Positions 34,921-48,933 are shown, counted from the stretch's first letter. The stretch: 64,000 bases of DNA from Panax quinquefolius (GCA_020205615.1 CM035151.1:45437409-45501408), one strand, 5' to 3'. Numbers and translations are program-made. Notes: generated from the sequence alone by a model not told the origin.

Positions 34921-34981
34921 GATGAATCTGCATTCCTGCAATGTCAGTGACAGGTGTGCAGAAAAATTTCGATTGTCTACA

Positions 34982-34986
34982 ACGGT
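34982..34986. repeat. target site duplication ACGGT (right copy)
   Basis: It pairs with 1,093-1,097. Confidence 0.9.
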
Positions 34987-37126
34987 CATGATTTTACCGA
35001 ATAATCCCTGGTCATAATCATACCAAATCCATCTATGCACTACAGGCCACAAATGACTTTCAATATATTATAAACATGAGGATGATGATAATGATATAAG
35101 AATTCAGTAAAACAAGTTCAAGGATAAATTTTTAAAGATTTATAATTTAATTTATCCAGAAATCAATAACGTTCAAATTGTCAACATGATACTGTTTTGT
35201 AGAGTAAAATTCAAGAATGCTTAGAAGAATAATTCCATGAAAAGATACTAGATGAAGCACAAATATCAAGGATATTCCACTAATTTCATGGAGTATAGAA
35301 GCTAAATTTTTAACCAACTAAGTATAATAGAATATATGAAACTGCAAATGGATTTTTGCCCGCTATGCGGTAATCCACGTTGACAGATCATTTCCACGAT
35401 TTAATAAGGAATGAATACGAATGATCATTCACCGTCCATGCGATAATCCACATAGATAGGTTATTCCAACAGAATAATAAAGAATGGAATAACAAAAGAA
35501 TTCACCAGGCGTGCGTAATCCATTACGCATGTGTTATTCCAATGTAATAATAAAGAATGGAACCAGGTCATACGTAACCCGCACATACAAGATATTCCAA
35601 CAGAATAATAAAGAATGGAACCAGGTCATGCATAATCCTCACAGAGAGGATATTCCAACAGAATAATAAAGAATGGAATAACAACAGAATTCACCAGGCA
35701 TACGATAAACCGTACAGACAGGTTATTCCAACAGAATAATAAAGAATGGAATAACAACCCTTACGAGTATTGAAAGAAAATAACTCTCGTCATGAATACG
35801 AAAGAAATAATACCCCTTACCTTAGAAGAAACTGGATACTGGAATAATGAGGTAGCAGACTTCTCTTCTTCTTTGTCTCTATAATTTCTCTCTATAATAA
35901 TTGCTCTTGTGAGACTTAGTTAATTGGTGAGAATGAAAGAAGAATGAGCTTCTATTTATAGGAAAATATAGTTTCGATAATTGCTCGTTTTGGGGCTTGA
36001 AATATTACAGTATAATACCTTCCTCTTTTTCTTCATTTTTAATTTAGTCATGCAAGTATTATCAAACTTGCACCACCTCCCCTAATAGTAAATAATGTGA
36101 ATCAATAGTTCATTTATGTGACTTAATAGTATAATCATGTGAAAAAACTAATTATAGTATAGTACCTTCATCTATACCTCTATTTTTAATTTAGTCATGC
36201 AAGTATTATCAATCTTGCACCACATCCCTTAATAGTACATGAATGTGAATCAATAGTACACACATGTGAACAAATTGTTATAAGCATGGGAAATAATAGC
36301 AATTAATTGCTAATTTATCTGATTAATTACCCGATTGGACAATATAACCTCCAGACATCAATTATTATCGAAATAAATGTCGATTTCCACTAACACTAAT
36401 AATCTCAACACAATGGAACTATCAATTTCATCTTTAATTAACACGAACTTATTCATCATTAATATTATAACTCACAAAATTTAACAACCAGGTTGTTTCC
36501 CAGGAAAGAGGTGGCTTTTCGATAAGGATTTCTCCTTATTGGCGCGCAATTAGGTGACCAGACATCTCCTTGACAGAACTTCTAGACATTATCAATATTG
36601 CAAATAATAATATGAATAACTTTGTCGTCTTAATTATTAATTGAATAATAATAAATATTATGCAGATGATACTGTGACAATAATTGAATCAATAATATGA
36701 GAGATATGATGTAGCAATTACTATAGCAATAATTTATTATAACTGAGTGACTTCTCACGTAAGTATCAATAATCAATACCGTGTGCTACTATGCAACCAC
36801 GCATATTACTGTACTTTTACTACCGGGTAGTTCAATAGTTTAATGGTAACACTTTCGTCGTTATTTTTATAAAAAGATAATTCTATCGTTTTTTAACTAC
36901 GACAATACTTTCGTTGTGAGGTCCACCAAATATTTTGTCATCGTAGGAATATTCCCTGTTAAAACGAATATTCCCCGACCAATCGAATATTATATAACCA
37001 CTTGCTTACTTTGTAAAATTTGTAAATATTACCCACAACTATAACATTATATCAAATCCACATCATAATATTCAAAAATATATTTCGAGAAAATTATTCT
37101 TTATTCATAAAAGTTGGGGTCTTACG
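34987..37126 (-). mobile_element. LTR (5' part) of the minus-strand element that also owns 1-1,097
   Basis: It is the reverse complement of 45,012-47,040. Its minus-strand start (cgTAAGACCCCAACTTT) lies at 37,126, with the terminal TG changed to CG. At the left it breaks at the ACGGT duplication and continues at 1,097. Confidence 0.82.
35400..35762. repeat. ~65-80 bp tandem repeat with internal inverted repeats
   Basis: Five copies share ttattccaacagaataataa followed by agaatggaa. Several units form GTTATTCC..GGAATAAC stems across this core. Between two units TGCGTAAT/ATTACGCA (35,512-35,529) is perfectly symmetrical. Confidence 0.75.
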
Positions 37127-38001
37127 TAAGGGATATTATTTTTTTTCAGTATTCATAAGGAATAATATTTTCTTCCATACTCTGTAGTATGTGAGTAATA
37201 TTATTTTGTCTCATATTTTTGATTATAGCCTCATTTTGTTAAAGCATTACTTCTATACTCCGTGAAATTAGTAGAATATCCTTGAATTTTGTGCTTCATC
37301 TAGTATCGTTTTACAAGGATATTTTCTGCACATTCTTGTTAAATTTTAAGTTTTAATGTCGGAGTACTGTCCATGAGTAGTATTCATTTTTACGGTACTA
37401 TTCACAAAGTACTATTCACGGGGTACTATTCACAATGTACTATTCATGGATACTATTCACAAAGTATTATTCACGAGTACTATTCACAAATAACTATTCA
37501 TGGGGTACTATTCCCGAAGTACTATTCACGAGGTACTATTCACTCGGGTACTATTCACCCGGAAAATTATTCATGACAAAAATTAATTTCTTTGTTGTCC
37601 AAGTCATTTTTGATACAATATTATTTTTGAATTTTACTCCACAAAGCAGTATCATGTTAACAATTTGGACATTATTGAATTCTGGATAAATTAAATTATA
37701 AATCTTTAAAATTTATCATTTGCTTTCATTTAATTGAATTCTTATATCATTGTCATCATCCTCATGCTTATATTGTGATAAAAGTCATCTGTGGCTTACA
37801 TGCATAGATGTACTATTGATTGGTATGATTATGACCAGGGATTATTTTGTATAATCATGACCGTAATGTTACAAATGATTCGTGTAAAAACTCTAAGCTA
37901 CACTGTTGTCATATTATATAAAAGAAGTTTGTATTTGATTTATGTACCATGTATTTGGCGACTTAGAATGGGTGATGTATACCTGTTTTAGGGGCGTCAC
38001 A
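37127..38001 (+). mobile_element. plus-strand LTR fragment of the same family, 5' truncated
   Basis: It aligns with 46,418-47,590 plus 49,352-49,409 but lacks about 500 internal bases near 37,865. It ends ggggcgtcaca at 38,001. Its left part was cut by the element whose LTR ends at 37,126 and presumably lies outside the window. Confidence 0.75.
37385..37567. repeat. VNTR, unit ~13-16 bp (TACTATTCAC plus variable bases)
   Basis: About thirteen units. The same place has six units at 46,651-46,738 and none in the minus-strand LTR near 35,210. Confidence 0.8.
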
Positions 38002-39204
38002 ATAGGGGCATATAGGTCATTTGACTTAGAAATTTAATGGCATTATGGTAATTATGACAAACCCTTAGAGTTTTAACCCTTAGGGTTTAACCCTAAGGTT
38101 TAACCCTAAGGTTTAACACAAAAATTTGTAGGATTTCTAGTTAGGCCAAAAAATAGAAAATTTAGTTTCTAAAAATTTTAAATTATGATTTTGTAAACAC
38201 ACTTAGCTTCTTAATTACATAGAACATGAAAATTAGATTATAGATTCACTAATTATCATTAGTACTTATAATTAGTAAATTAGGGTTTTCAATTTCATAA
38301 TTAGGGCTAAAATAGAAATTGGGTTTTCTAAATTACAAATTTAGGGTTTCTAAATTAGTTTAGATTTTTAATAATATAAAACATGAAAATTTGGTTTACG
38401 GTTCACTAATTAGCATTAAGATTGCTAAGTTAGTGATTAAGGTTCATAAATAGCAAATTAGAGTTACTAATTTGTCAATTAGGGTTTTAAATTAGGAAAT
38501 TAAGGTTTCCAAATAACAATTAGGATTTCTTATAATTAGGGTTTCCTAATTAAACTAATATCTATAATAGTTAACATTAATCACATAACACAATTTCTTA
38601 CCAATCATAAACTCCGGTTTTAATTTCAAATTAGGGTTTATTACCGTAATATTAAGGTTTGTCATGATACACTAAAACTGTTCCACAAATTAACCTTACA
38701 TATATAACATACATATTTATATCACTTAAATATAAACAATATAATATTATTATTCTCATTCCTTAGCTAGAATCCACAATTAGAGTTTAGATTCCATATC
38801 CGATTTATCTTTTATATTTAACATTATTAATTAAGTTAAAAAAAATAATTAACTAAACTAATCAAATAAATTCATACATTAAAAATAATATAATTATTAT
38901 AATAATTCTATAATAATTTCATATATTATTTAAATAATATAATAATCATATTTTCATAGAAATTGATTAATAAAAAATTTCTACTATAAAATTAATTATC
39001 ATAAGAATATAATTTATAATGATCAATACTTCTTAAATAAAATTATTTGCAATAATTAATGTAATAAATAAAATTTATTTATCACACACACACACATATA
39101 TATACACACACATTACCTGGCACATATTTCCACCTTTAAAATAAAAAACAAATTTATACGCAAAATTTCTCATTTAATTATATAGAAAATATCGGGTTAT
39201 TACA
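38002..39204 (-). mobile_element. 3' LTR (5' part) of minus-strand chromovirus-like element
   Basis: The minus strand starts TGTAATAACCCGATATTTTC at 39,204. It is cut at 38,002 by the plus-strand LTR. The matching place in the 5' LTR is 44,943 onward, and 38,055-39,110 matches 49,411-50,420. It is rich in ttagggttt motifs. Confidence 0.82.
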
Positions 39205-39222
39205 TTCACCCTCCCTTATAAA
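39205..39222 (-). other. polypurine tract
   Basis: The minus strand reads ATAAGGGAGGGTGAA directly before the LTR start at 39,204. Confidence 0.8.
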
Positions 39223-39424
39223 GATTCCGTCCCCAAATCACCATTTTAAAACCTATACATACGAGGGTACATAGCATACACAATCATTGCAAATAGATCT
39301 CGATCATATTCGATAGAACTGATCTTTTACTATTCAGCATAAAGCTTATTTATCTGATCAAACGCAAAATTGATTTCTATAAGAACTCAAATACCTCCTT
39401 CAAAATTTCTTTATAAAATAATTT

Positions 39425-40138
39425 ATTGTATATATAAGAAAATCATATATAAGAAAATAAAAGTTATACGAATAATACCTGGAGTTGCATCCCCAGCTAC
39501 CACGGTATCTTGAACGGTCATGTTGAAGACTCTTGCGGTTGATTCTATTGGATTATTTGTTGAAGTTGGTCCTGTTGTCGCCAATGTCCTGCTTCCTTTT
39601 CCCGTATTTGCATTACTTTCCTCCCTTCTCCTTCTTGGACAGTCTTTCACCTTATGCTCCACTTTAAGACACTCTCCCGAGTGATTCTTTCCGCAATTCT
39701 CACACTGCAAAACTTATTTCTTTCCACCTCCTGGCCTATTTCCATTATTCCCAAAATTATCTCCTTTTTTATCAGTCCTACTACCACTACTCCCTTCTCT
39801 GGCTCTAGCTTGATTTGACTCCCACCAAAAATTTGCATCCCTTTTTATCGTATAGGTGGCAAAAGTTGTTTTTTGCCCGCCGTTACCTAGCTATCACCAA
39901 TGCTTCTACATGGTCAATTGATCCTCTAAATCCTGGTAGTACGACCGCCTTGAACTCTTTGAAGTTTGTCGATCAATTATTTGGCTGATTTCCCGCGGCT
40001 GGTATTCCATTCTGCATAGCTTGAGCGAGCAAATTCGCAAAATTCTGTATCGGGTCTGGTTGTCCTCCAACTTCGTTGACAGGTTCTTCTGTCCTTTGGT
40101 TTCATTTTCGTCTTGGCGGAATTATCATAAATTATTCT
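39425..40138 (-). pseudogene. gag: gag remnant of the minus-strand chromovirus-like element
   Basis: From an ATG at 40,138, the sequence parallels the gag at 17,263: RTEEPVNEVGGQPDPIQNFA, then NFKEFKAVVLPGFRGSIDH. Two TGA codons stand where Arg codons would be expected, and the frame shifts near 39,880. A large part of the capsid is deleted after FWWESNQAR. The zinc knuckle region is kept at 39,710-39,640: CENCGKNHSGEC then HKVKDCPRRRR, the first knuckle with CX2CX3HX3C spacing and the second shortened. VFNMTVQDTVVAGDATPG marks the end of gag. Protease, RT and integrase are absent; only about 220 bases separate this from the PPT. Confidence 0.82.
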
Positions 40139-40687
40139 TTATTAACTTACATTATAAGCTTTATCGTATACGTTGAATATATAAAACAAAATTTTCTACT
40201 CAATAATCATGTATTCATAATATTAGATTTTTAAAACTTGGTTTACTGTATTAACCAGTGTTCAGATAAATAATTACTATCTTTATATCAACTTATTTCA
40301 TTAATCCAACATAGATTAATATTCATAGCACTTGACATACCATAACACATATTACTTTAAACATCCGCTATCCGTTTGTGACTCAAAAGTCAGAATTCAC
40401 TGCCACAACTTATACGAAAGTTGAGAATATTACATTACACAGACATACATATTATATATGCATCATAGAATCATACATATTCAAGTAATACTAATACTAC
40501 TTATTTCTTACGCCTGCACCAGGGATCAATTGCTTAGTATTCTATATATTCATATTATCCTCAATAATCCTTTTACAAATAACTATACCAAATTCGTCAA
40601 ACTTACCACACATTATGAGTTTAAGAACTCACCACAATCATATGAGTTTACGAACTCGAGCTTGACCATATACTCTCTAACTATGCT

Positions 40688-40870
40688 CTACATATCTGCT
40701 ATACTACCGTTTCTGGATCCGGTACTACACTTTCCAAGTATAATCACCTCATTAGGGTTGCTTTCAAAGTGAGCCTTTATTTCAATTATTGGCTTTGACA
40801 TTGGCTCGGTCATGGAGGTTAAATCCTTCTTTATGATCTGAGGGTATCCTAATCCTTCTTTATCTGACAT
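40688..40870 (-). pseudogene. pre-gag ORF remnant, homologous to 16,567-16,992
   Basis: Starts MSDKEGLGYPQIIKKD and has SKPIIEIKAHFESNPNEVII, parallel to MSSGKDLG..IVKKEP and KPKAEIEAHSAHNLDEVVV of the plus-strand element. It lies between PBS and gag as there. It stops after 60 codons; the coiled-coil part is not seen in frame. Confidence 0.6.
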
Positions 40871-41080
40871 CTACACACATAAATTATCCTGATTAGTATA
40901 TAATATATACACATATCAAATAATAGTTTTATATAAGTTATCTTTTATTTTGTTTTATGATGAATTTATTCAATTCATCTCCTTTTTAAACTTTATATGA
41001 GTTATTTGTATTTTTTACGTTTTCGTCTGTTCCAAGGTTATAGCCTAAGGTCTATCCCACCTAAGGTTTTTAACCCTAAA

Positions 41081-41092
41081 GCTCTGATACCA
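41081..41092 (-). other. primer binding site, tRNA-iMet type
   Basis: A perfect TGGTATCAGAGC on the minus strand, three bases from the LTR end at 41,096. Confidence 0.88.
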
Positions 41093-41095
41093 TGA

Positions 41096-44000
41096 TGTAA
41101 CGCCCCCAAATTCATGTACTTGAAACTCGAACTAAGTGCTTTACGATACCATTTCTATGAACAAAATAATACTAATAATATTAACAATAATACGAATATC
41201 AAACTTAATTTACATATATCAGAGTCTAATCCCAGGTACGTGACCTTTACTACTATTCATTACATGATAGATAATAAATATCATTATCTTAATAATGTCT
41301 AACTATTACAAAAGATACCATAACACTTATTCTGTTTGCTTTCCTTTTTCCTTGTTCTTTTCTGAACCTTCTGGTTGTTCACACTTAGCTGAAAACATTT
41401 AAATTAAGCAAGGATGAGAATTTGAGTGCCCAACAAGTAATAGCAACAATAAATATTAGCTGAAAGGATTAAATGTTTTCTTTGAATGACACTTCTACAA
41501 CGAATCAACAGTTGTGAAGTAAACTGAACCAATAATAATAACATAACAATTCTATATCAAATTTTTGAAACTACGTATTGACTATAAATAGAGAGTAGTC
41601 GACAGACTATGAACTTTGTTTTCAATTTTCGATAAGGTTTAGCGGAACTTCATCCGCAAACCGTCATAACTTACTGGTATGCGGGTGATCTCGCCTAATG
41701 TGCAATCAGATTGATCAATCTCGCATGCAAGAACGATATTATCGTTCATCTTTTCCGCCTTAGGAGCATAAAAGTTTTCTCATATTCGAGATGTTCATAC
41801 TTAGTCGGGAATTCGAACCAAAGCAATTTGATTGGAAACAATAAAGTTTTATCATGTTCAACGATATTTCTAAATCTGTGTCTAGCTAGGTCAAATAGCT
41901 TAGACGACTTTGAAGTCAACATATACATACTAGAATTTAATAAGTAGGTATCAACATGTGATTAAATACAATGATTATCCAAGTGAGGACACAGGTATAA
42001 CCAAGTTTAGAAATTAACGAACATAGTAAATATCTGAATTATAATATAATACTATGTTAATAAATAATGATCGGATAATTTAAGAACTTGTATGAATACA
42101 ATTTATTGGATATAATATCGATAATAATAGAGTTAATAATCTGGCACGATAATAATATAATTCTGAAACTTTCTTACTTATGTCCATTGTATAAAGTAAA
42201 TGCAAAGGTAGGATACTTATCCGTCTCTCGCGCTACGCTACGCATGACTTAGTTTTATCTTTTATATCGAGACCTATCATTATTAAGATCATTCTATCGA
42301 TTAGAATAACATATCGTAACACATAATGCTGCTTATTGCAGTAAGCACATAACCTAATCGCATTGTCACATATGTTTAGAAGTCATTTGATCATAAACAA
42401 ATACACATCTAATCAAATTATCTAAGTCCAAATCAATTTCTGAAACATTTCGGTGTATCGACGACTATATCGGGTGTAGTTTAAATAATTTAAATATCAG
42501 TTATATTATTTTTCATAGCCGTATAATAATTTTTAAATAATTATTATAATCTATCATGATTTTTCAAACATCTAATCATTATAAAATTATTTAAATATCA
42601 AATAATTTTATTATCATTGATATTTAATTAATATTAATTTATTAATGAAACCATTGCCAAAATATTAAACTTATTTATAATAACTTATAGTATTTTTAAA
42701 ACATTAATATCACCCTTAAATGATTTTTAAAAATTTAAAATCATTTTTAAATAATTACCTTTAATATTTAAATATTAATGTCTTATTAATCAAAATATTA
42801 AAAGTCATTAATTATAACTTAAAATATTTATATCCTTTTAAATGATTTATAAATTAATAAAATCATTTTAAACTATTTATTTAATATTATTATTAAATAA
42901 CTCTAACATCATTTAATATTAAATTATTTATGAAACTTACCTTTAAATATTGAAAGTTATATTTTATAACTTAAAATATTTTTAAAATCTTTATTTTCAT
43001 TTAAAATGATTTTTATAATATTAAAATCATTTTTAATTAATTTATTTAATATAATTACTAAATAAATCTAATATCATTATTATTAATTAATTAATGAAAT
43101 TTATCTTAAAATATTAAAAGTTATGTTTTATAACTTAAAATATTATTAAATGCCTTATTATCATTTAAAATGATTTTTAATATAATAAAATCATTTTTAA
43201 TTAATTTATTTAATGCATTTAATAAATAAATTAAATATCAATAATATTCAAATTAATACTAATATTTATGAAAATATGTAAAATAACAATAACTTAAAAT
43301 AATTTTTTAAAATAATTTTTGTAATTTTCAGAACATATATTCTATTTCTAAATGATTTTTAGAAAATAAATTAATTAATTTTAATAAGTCTGTCGCTAAA
43401 ACTTTTGGGGACAAAAAGTGTCGCCTTAGGTGTTCTTAGTCACTAAGAACATTCATAAGCAGTTAGCAAGTGACCTACTTTGACCAAGTGTGATTATCAT
43501 ATCTTGATGTTTTTGGGCAAGAGATTTGTTATATTTTGTAGTTCTAGTGTAACACTACATGTAACAATAAATAACAAGGTCATACAACATCACAATTGAA
43601 AGTTACAAGCCAGCAAACTAGTTGTCAGAAGGTTCTTCACGTTTCTGGGCTGCCCAAAAACATAAGTCATGGCCGGTCAACGCTTGTCATGGCCTTATAT
43701 TATGAAATATGTTCATGTTATGGGTGTTCAATACGTCGAGTTGTGTAGAGTAACTAACAGGGTACATGAATCAAGCACGTATCAGGTTTAAAAATCATCA
43801 AGCTAAAAGTTCTAGGCCTCAGAAAATCACGTCAGAAGCTATTCTTCATTTCTAGGTTTTTCAGAAATGAAGAACAGTTCGAGTGTGCTACTTTGGATCA
43901 TTATATCTTGAGTTTTGGGTCTGATTTATGTGATCTAATACGTTCAGTATGTAGCCAACATGTAAGGGTACGGATCTATTACCTAAAACACATATAAAAA

Positions 44001-45011
44001 CAATACAACAAGAAGATCTAGTCCGGTCAAAGTCAGTCAAAAAAATTGTGCATACGGTTTCTGGGTTTTCCAGAAACGCTCAATCAGTGACGAGTGGTCT
44101 ACTTTGACCAGTCACTCAGATCGATATATTGATGTTATGAATGGTATAAAGACATGGATATAGAGTCCATCTTACATACTACAACATGAATGCAGGAACA
44201 AGAACAAAATAACAAAAACCTGACAGATCTGGAGCCTTAAAAATCTTGTCAGACCCTGGAAAATGATTTATGGGTTACCCAGAAATCTTCCCGTCATGCT
44301 CAGTCAACCGAGTTTGACCAAGAATAACATGAAATCTACACATCCCATGACCCTAATTTCAGTTCCAGATTAAAGATATCATAACATACTACAAGTGTAA
44401 ATATTTAAACAACCGAAACACATAACAGACTGAGATTTACAGGGTCTGACATTCGTTGTCAGACCACTTTTTAAATTTTTTCCAAATTTTGAAAATCATC
44501 AATTTCGAGTACTTAGATGTTATGGATCTATCATGTGCCAACCCAGATCACTTATATATACCAATACAACATATTCTAACACTTAAACATAACATCTAAC
44601 ATATGATCTAAAATCAGATTTTGGTTTAAGGTTTTATACCTTGGTTGAACAATTTCTAATTCTGGGGTTCTTGATTTGTTTGTGATGATCAAGGAACTTG
44701 ATATGGGACTGGAATAGTTGTGAATTTCGGAGGTTAGGAGAAAGAGAGAGTTGGTTGGGTGTTTGGAGAAAAATGAGGCAAAATATGAGACTTTTCTCTC
44801 TCATAATCTATATATATGATGTTATAATGCATGTAGCTGAGATATAGAGCTGATTTGCTGGAGATTTGATCACAATGGGGTAGGTAGATTTCGTCACCAA
44901 CTCAATATATAGCAAGATACACAAGTTATCTTCAATAATACAATAGGGGGCATATAGGTCATTTGACTTAGAAATTTAATGGCATTATGGTAATCATGGC
45001 AAACCCTTATG
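41096..45011 (-). mobile_element. 5' LTR (3' part) of minus-strand chromovirus-like element
   Basis: The minus-strand end is GGGGGCGTTACA at 41,096. It aligns in reverse with the plus-strand chromovirus LTR (for example 41,096-43,450 against 16,346 back to about 13,800), including the AT-rich block and the gtcgct/agcgac motif near 43,390. It is interrupted at 45,011 by a solo LTR and continues at 49,411. Confidence 0.83.
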
Positions 45012-46650
45012 TGTAAGGCCCTAACTTTCATAAATAAAGATTAATTTTTCTTGAATTATATTTTTTTAATATCAAGTTGTGAATTTGTTTTAATGTTATA
45101 GTTATGGGTAATATTTATAAATTTTACAAAGTAAGCAAGTTGTTATAAAATATTCGTTTGGCCGGGGAATATTTTTTTTGTCAGGGAATATTCGTACGAC
45201 GACACAATCATTTGTAGACCCCATAACAGAATTATTGTCGGAGTTAGAAAAAGACAAAAATATCTTTTAATAAAAATAACGGTGAAAGTTTTACCGTTAA
45301 CTGTTGAATTACCCGTTGATAAAAGTACAGTAAGACGCGTGGTTGCATAGTAGCACATAGGTGTTATACAGTATCTTTGATTATTGATTCTTACGTAAGA
45401 AGGCACTACTAAATAATTGTTACAGTAATTACTGTTCAATATTTTATTTTATTGGTTCAATAATTGTTGCGTTGATATTTTATATTATTATTATTTTAAT
45501 AATTGTTACTGCACAGTATTTCCCATTATCAGATCAATAATTCATATTATTTGAATAATATTATTAGATAGCATTATTGGCAATGTCTAAAGAAGTTCTG
45601 TCTAGAAAAGGAGTTTGGTCATCTAATTGCGTGCCAGTAAGGAGAAATCCTTATCGGAAAGCCCCCTCTTTCCTGGGAACGACCTGGTTATCATAATTGT
45701 GATTCTGTAATATTATTTGTGAATAATTAATTATTGATTTATATGATAAAGAAATATTTATTTTGTGTGGATATAAATGAAGGAATTTAACATGAGAGAT
45801 TTGTTGAAAGTTTAGCATATTTTTCTGTAGAATTACAATTATCTTCTTCGATAAAATATTCATTTAAATATATTATTACAATAATGTGATAATATAATAA
45901 TATAATTTTTAATGGTATTAATGTTATTATTTTATAAACAAGTGGAATTGTTAAAGGTAAAGTGTAGGTGAGAAGCTTGATGTATTCCTTTATTTTTTTC
46001 AAATTCGGTGTACTTCATTTTCCAAAATCATGTGCCGGAATGTAATTTATTTCTTCCTTGGGACCACTTGAGTGGTGAAGAAATCCTTCCTGCAATACAT
46101 TTTCCAAATGTGTGGGCCCTCTTCCATGAGAAAACAAGAGTTAGGCATTGAAAAATGGAGAGTTAGGCAGGATGTTAGGTTTTGGAAAAAAAAAAGAAAT
46201 TAGGCAGAGTACTTTGTTCTTTTTTTCCTTCCTCCATTGCTATAAACAAGAGGGCAACCCTCCATCCTAAAACACACCAAAACAATCTCAAGCATTTTTA
46301 TTATAGTATTGTGAGTATTTCTTTTGAGTATAAGAATACTTTGAGCATAGTTTTTCTACAAGATTTTCTCATAATAATATCCGATATTCCAATCAAATCT
46401 AGTTTCTACTACGGTAAAGGATATTATTTTATTTCAATACTCGTAAGAAATATTATTTTCTTTCATACTCTATAGTATGGAAGGGATATTATTTCAATTC
46501 ATATTCTTAAATTTAAACTTACTATGGTAAGTATTGCTTCTATAATTCCTGAAATTAGTAGAATATCCTTGATATTTGCGCTTAATCCAGTATCTTTTCA
46601 TGAAAATATTATTCTGAGCATTCTTGATAAGTTTTAACCTTTTTATGCCA

Positions 46651-46738
46651 GAGTACTATTCACGGGGTACTATTCCTGAAGTACTATTCATGGGGTACTA
46701 TTCACTCGGGTACTATTCACCCGGGGTACTATTCATGA
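46651..46738. repeat. VNTR, six TACTATTCAC-type units
   Basis: Same minisatellite as 37,385-37,567, with fewer copies. Confidence 0.8.
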
Positions 46739-48039
46739 TAAAAATTGATTTCTTTTCAGTCCAAATCATTTTTGATTCAATATTATTCTTAAATTTTACT
46801 ACACAAAGCAGTATCATGTTGACAATTTGGACATTATTGAATTCTGGATAAATTAAATTATGAATCTTTAGAATTTATCCTTTGCTTGCATTTAATTGAA
46901 TTCGTATATCATTGTCATCATTCTCATGTTTATATTGTTATAAAAGTCATCTTTGGCCCGTAGTGCATAGATGGACTGTTAATTGGTATGATTATGACCA
47001 AGGATCATTCCGTATAATCATGACCCGTAATGTTACAAATGATGGGGTAAAAGTCCTCATTGCCCCGTAGTGCATTGATGGACAGTGGTTGGCATGATCA
47101 TGACGATTAGTGATAACCCGAATATCCTTGGCCCGTAGTGCATGGATAATTAAGTGATGTGAACTATTTATTGAGCTGAGTCTCATCGATAAAATTGATG
47201 ATAAACTTTTAAAATCATAGAAGATAGTATATATCATGCTCTACTTGACTCTTTTAATGGATTGCTGGTTCCGCTGCAGTTAAACTTGTTGGCTAACGAT
47301 AATTTATTTTGTATTATCTTAGTCAAAATATTCTTTACTGGACTAGTTGAGCTCACCATTTGCTTTCAATGTTCTCTTCAGGAAATGAGATTATAGTTGG
47401 GACTAGTCGGGGAACGGAGTGACGGTCCAGATAGGTGGCTATAGTAGTCCTCACTATTATGTAAAATAGTGTGATAATAATTGTAATGAGGACATTAATT
47501 GAGTTTGTATACTCTCTACGAGACATTATCCGTGTTGAAACTCTCAGCTACGTTTTGTCATACTGTATCAAAGAAGTTTGTATTAAAATTCAGGTTAAAT
47601 GCAAAGTCGACCACTGAACTTTTCTGATATTTGGGTATTGAGCCCATTTCTTCCGGTCAACGCAAACTGAGCCCCTTTCTATTAAAAAATTTGGACTTTG
47701 AACCCCAAGCGCCACATGTGCGTTGACTTGCTGACGTGGCACACGCGGCGCCTACATGACAGATCTGATGTGGTATTTTATATTTTAATTTTACATGTGA
47801 GCATTGCTGACGTGGCGTCTTTTGAATTTTTCCAAAAACTTGCCTTTGCCAAGACTTGAACTCCCAACCTCACCTTTGAAACTTTAGTTTTATGACCACT
47901 GGAGCAACACATGTTTATTGTTAATATTTTGCAAGAATTAATATTTATATCAAAACATAGATTTCCCCCATATATTCATTTCTTCTCCTTCACTACATAC
48001 CATTAATAATAACTCATTAATATTTATATTTGTAGTACT

Positions 48040-48195
<156 letters not shown>

Positions 48196-48788
48196 TATTT
48201 GTATTTTTACTTTGCATTTAACCCTTTCCTATGTCGATAAATCTGACTGTTTCCTATGTACATTAATTATGGATTATTAGGGTCCATCTTAGTATTGTAC
48301 TTTTAATTAATTCTTTTTAATACAATTTTAGCGACATAAATATTATATTAAATTACGTAATAAAGAGTAAGATAAATAATTGTATCACTCAACTTATGAG
48401 TTATTAAATGTGTATTTAAAAAATTGAGCAAAAGTATAATGTAAACAATCCTACCTTAATTAATTGTTTAAAGGGAATAATATTTAAATATTAGTTCGAC
48501 GAGAATTTTTTACACCACGGTAAATCTCACTTGTTATTTATATAAAACAAAACTTGTAAAATTATTATTTTTACCGATAGAATAACAATTACTTTGTTTA
48601 AAATAATCCAGTTTCAACCGAGTTTTTCATCCAATATTTACCGCCAAAATCCTCTTTTTTCAGCTAACCTACGAGGCTATGAGCACTGGAAAAATAAAAT
48701 AAAAAAAGAACTCACCAAAAGTGTGATCGATTGATTTTAAAATTAGAATACTTCGTACCTTTCATATTGTTATAATAATAATTTTTAC

Positions 48789-48933
<145 letters not shown>

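Larger units (their letters stand above)
1098..34981 (-). mobile_element. full-length Tat-like Ty3/gypsy retrotransposon (copy 1), with two nested insertions
   Basis: The element has two LTRs, a 5 bp duplication (ACGGT), a long PBS, gag with two CCH-type zinc-like motifs, protease, RT, RNase H, a second archaeal-type RNase H and integrase. The order and the extra RNase H are features established for the Tat lineage. Between integrase and the 3' LTR it carries two genes on the opposite strand (PMD and DUF7745-like). Without the chromovirus (10.15 kb) and solo LTR (2.75 kb) it would be about 21 kb, within the size known for large Tat/Ogre elements. By eye about 16 differences occur in the first ~205 bases of the aligned LTRs, so it is not recent. 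Confidence 0.88.
31814..34981 (-). mobile_element. 5' LTR of Tat-like element copy 1
   Basis: The minus-strand start TGTAGACAATCG is at 34,981 and the end CGACGTCGACA at 31,814 (3,168 bases). It is longer than the 3' LTR because of longer TA arrays and a 360-base foldback insertion at 33,143. It includes the 60 bp repeats (32,640-32,895), five TA arrays and the stem-loop array (34,445-34,920). Confidence 0.9.

Noticed and set aside
46182..46475. 97-codon plus-strand frame
   Set aside because: Lies inside the LTR family sequence, not conserved in the related LTRs at 34,987-37,126.
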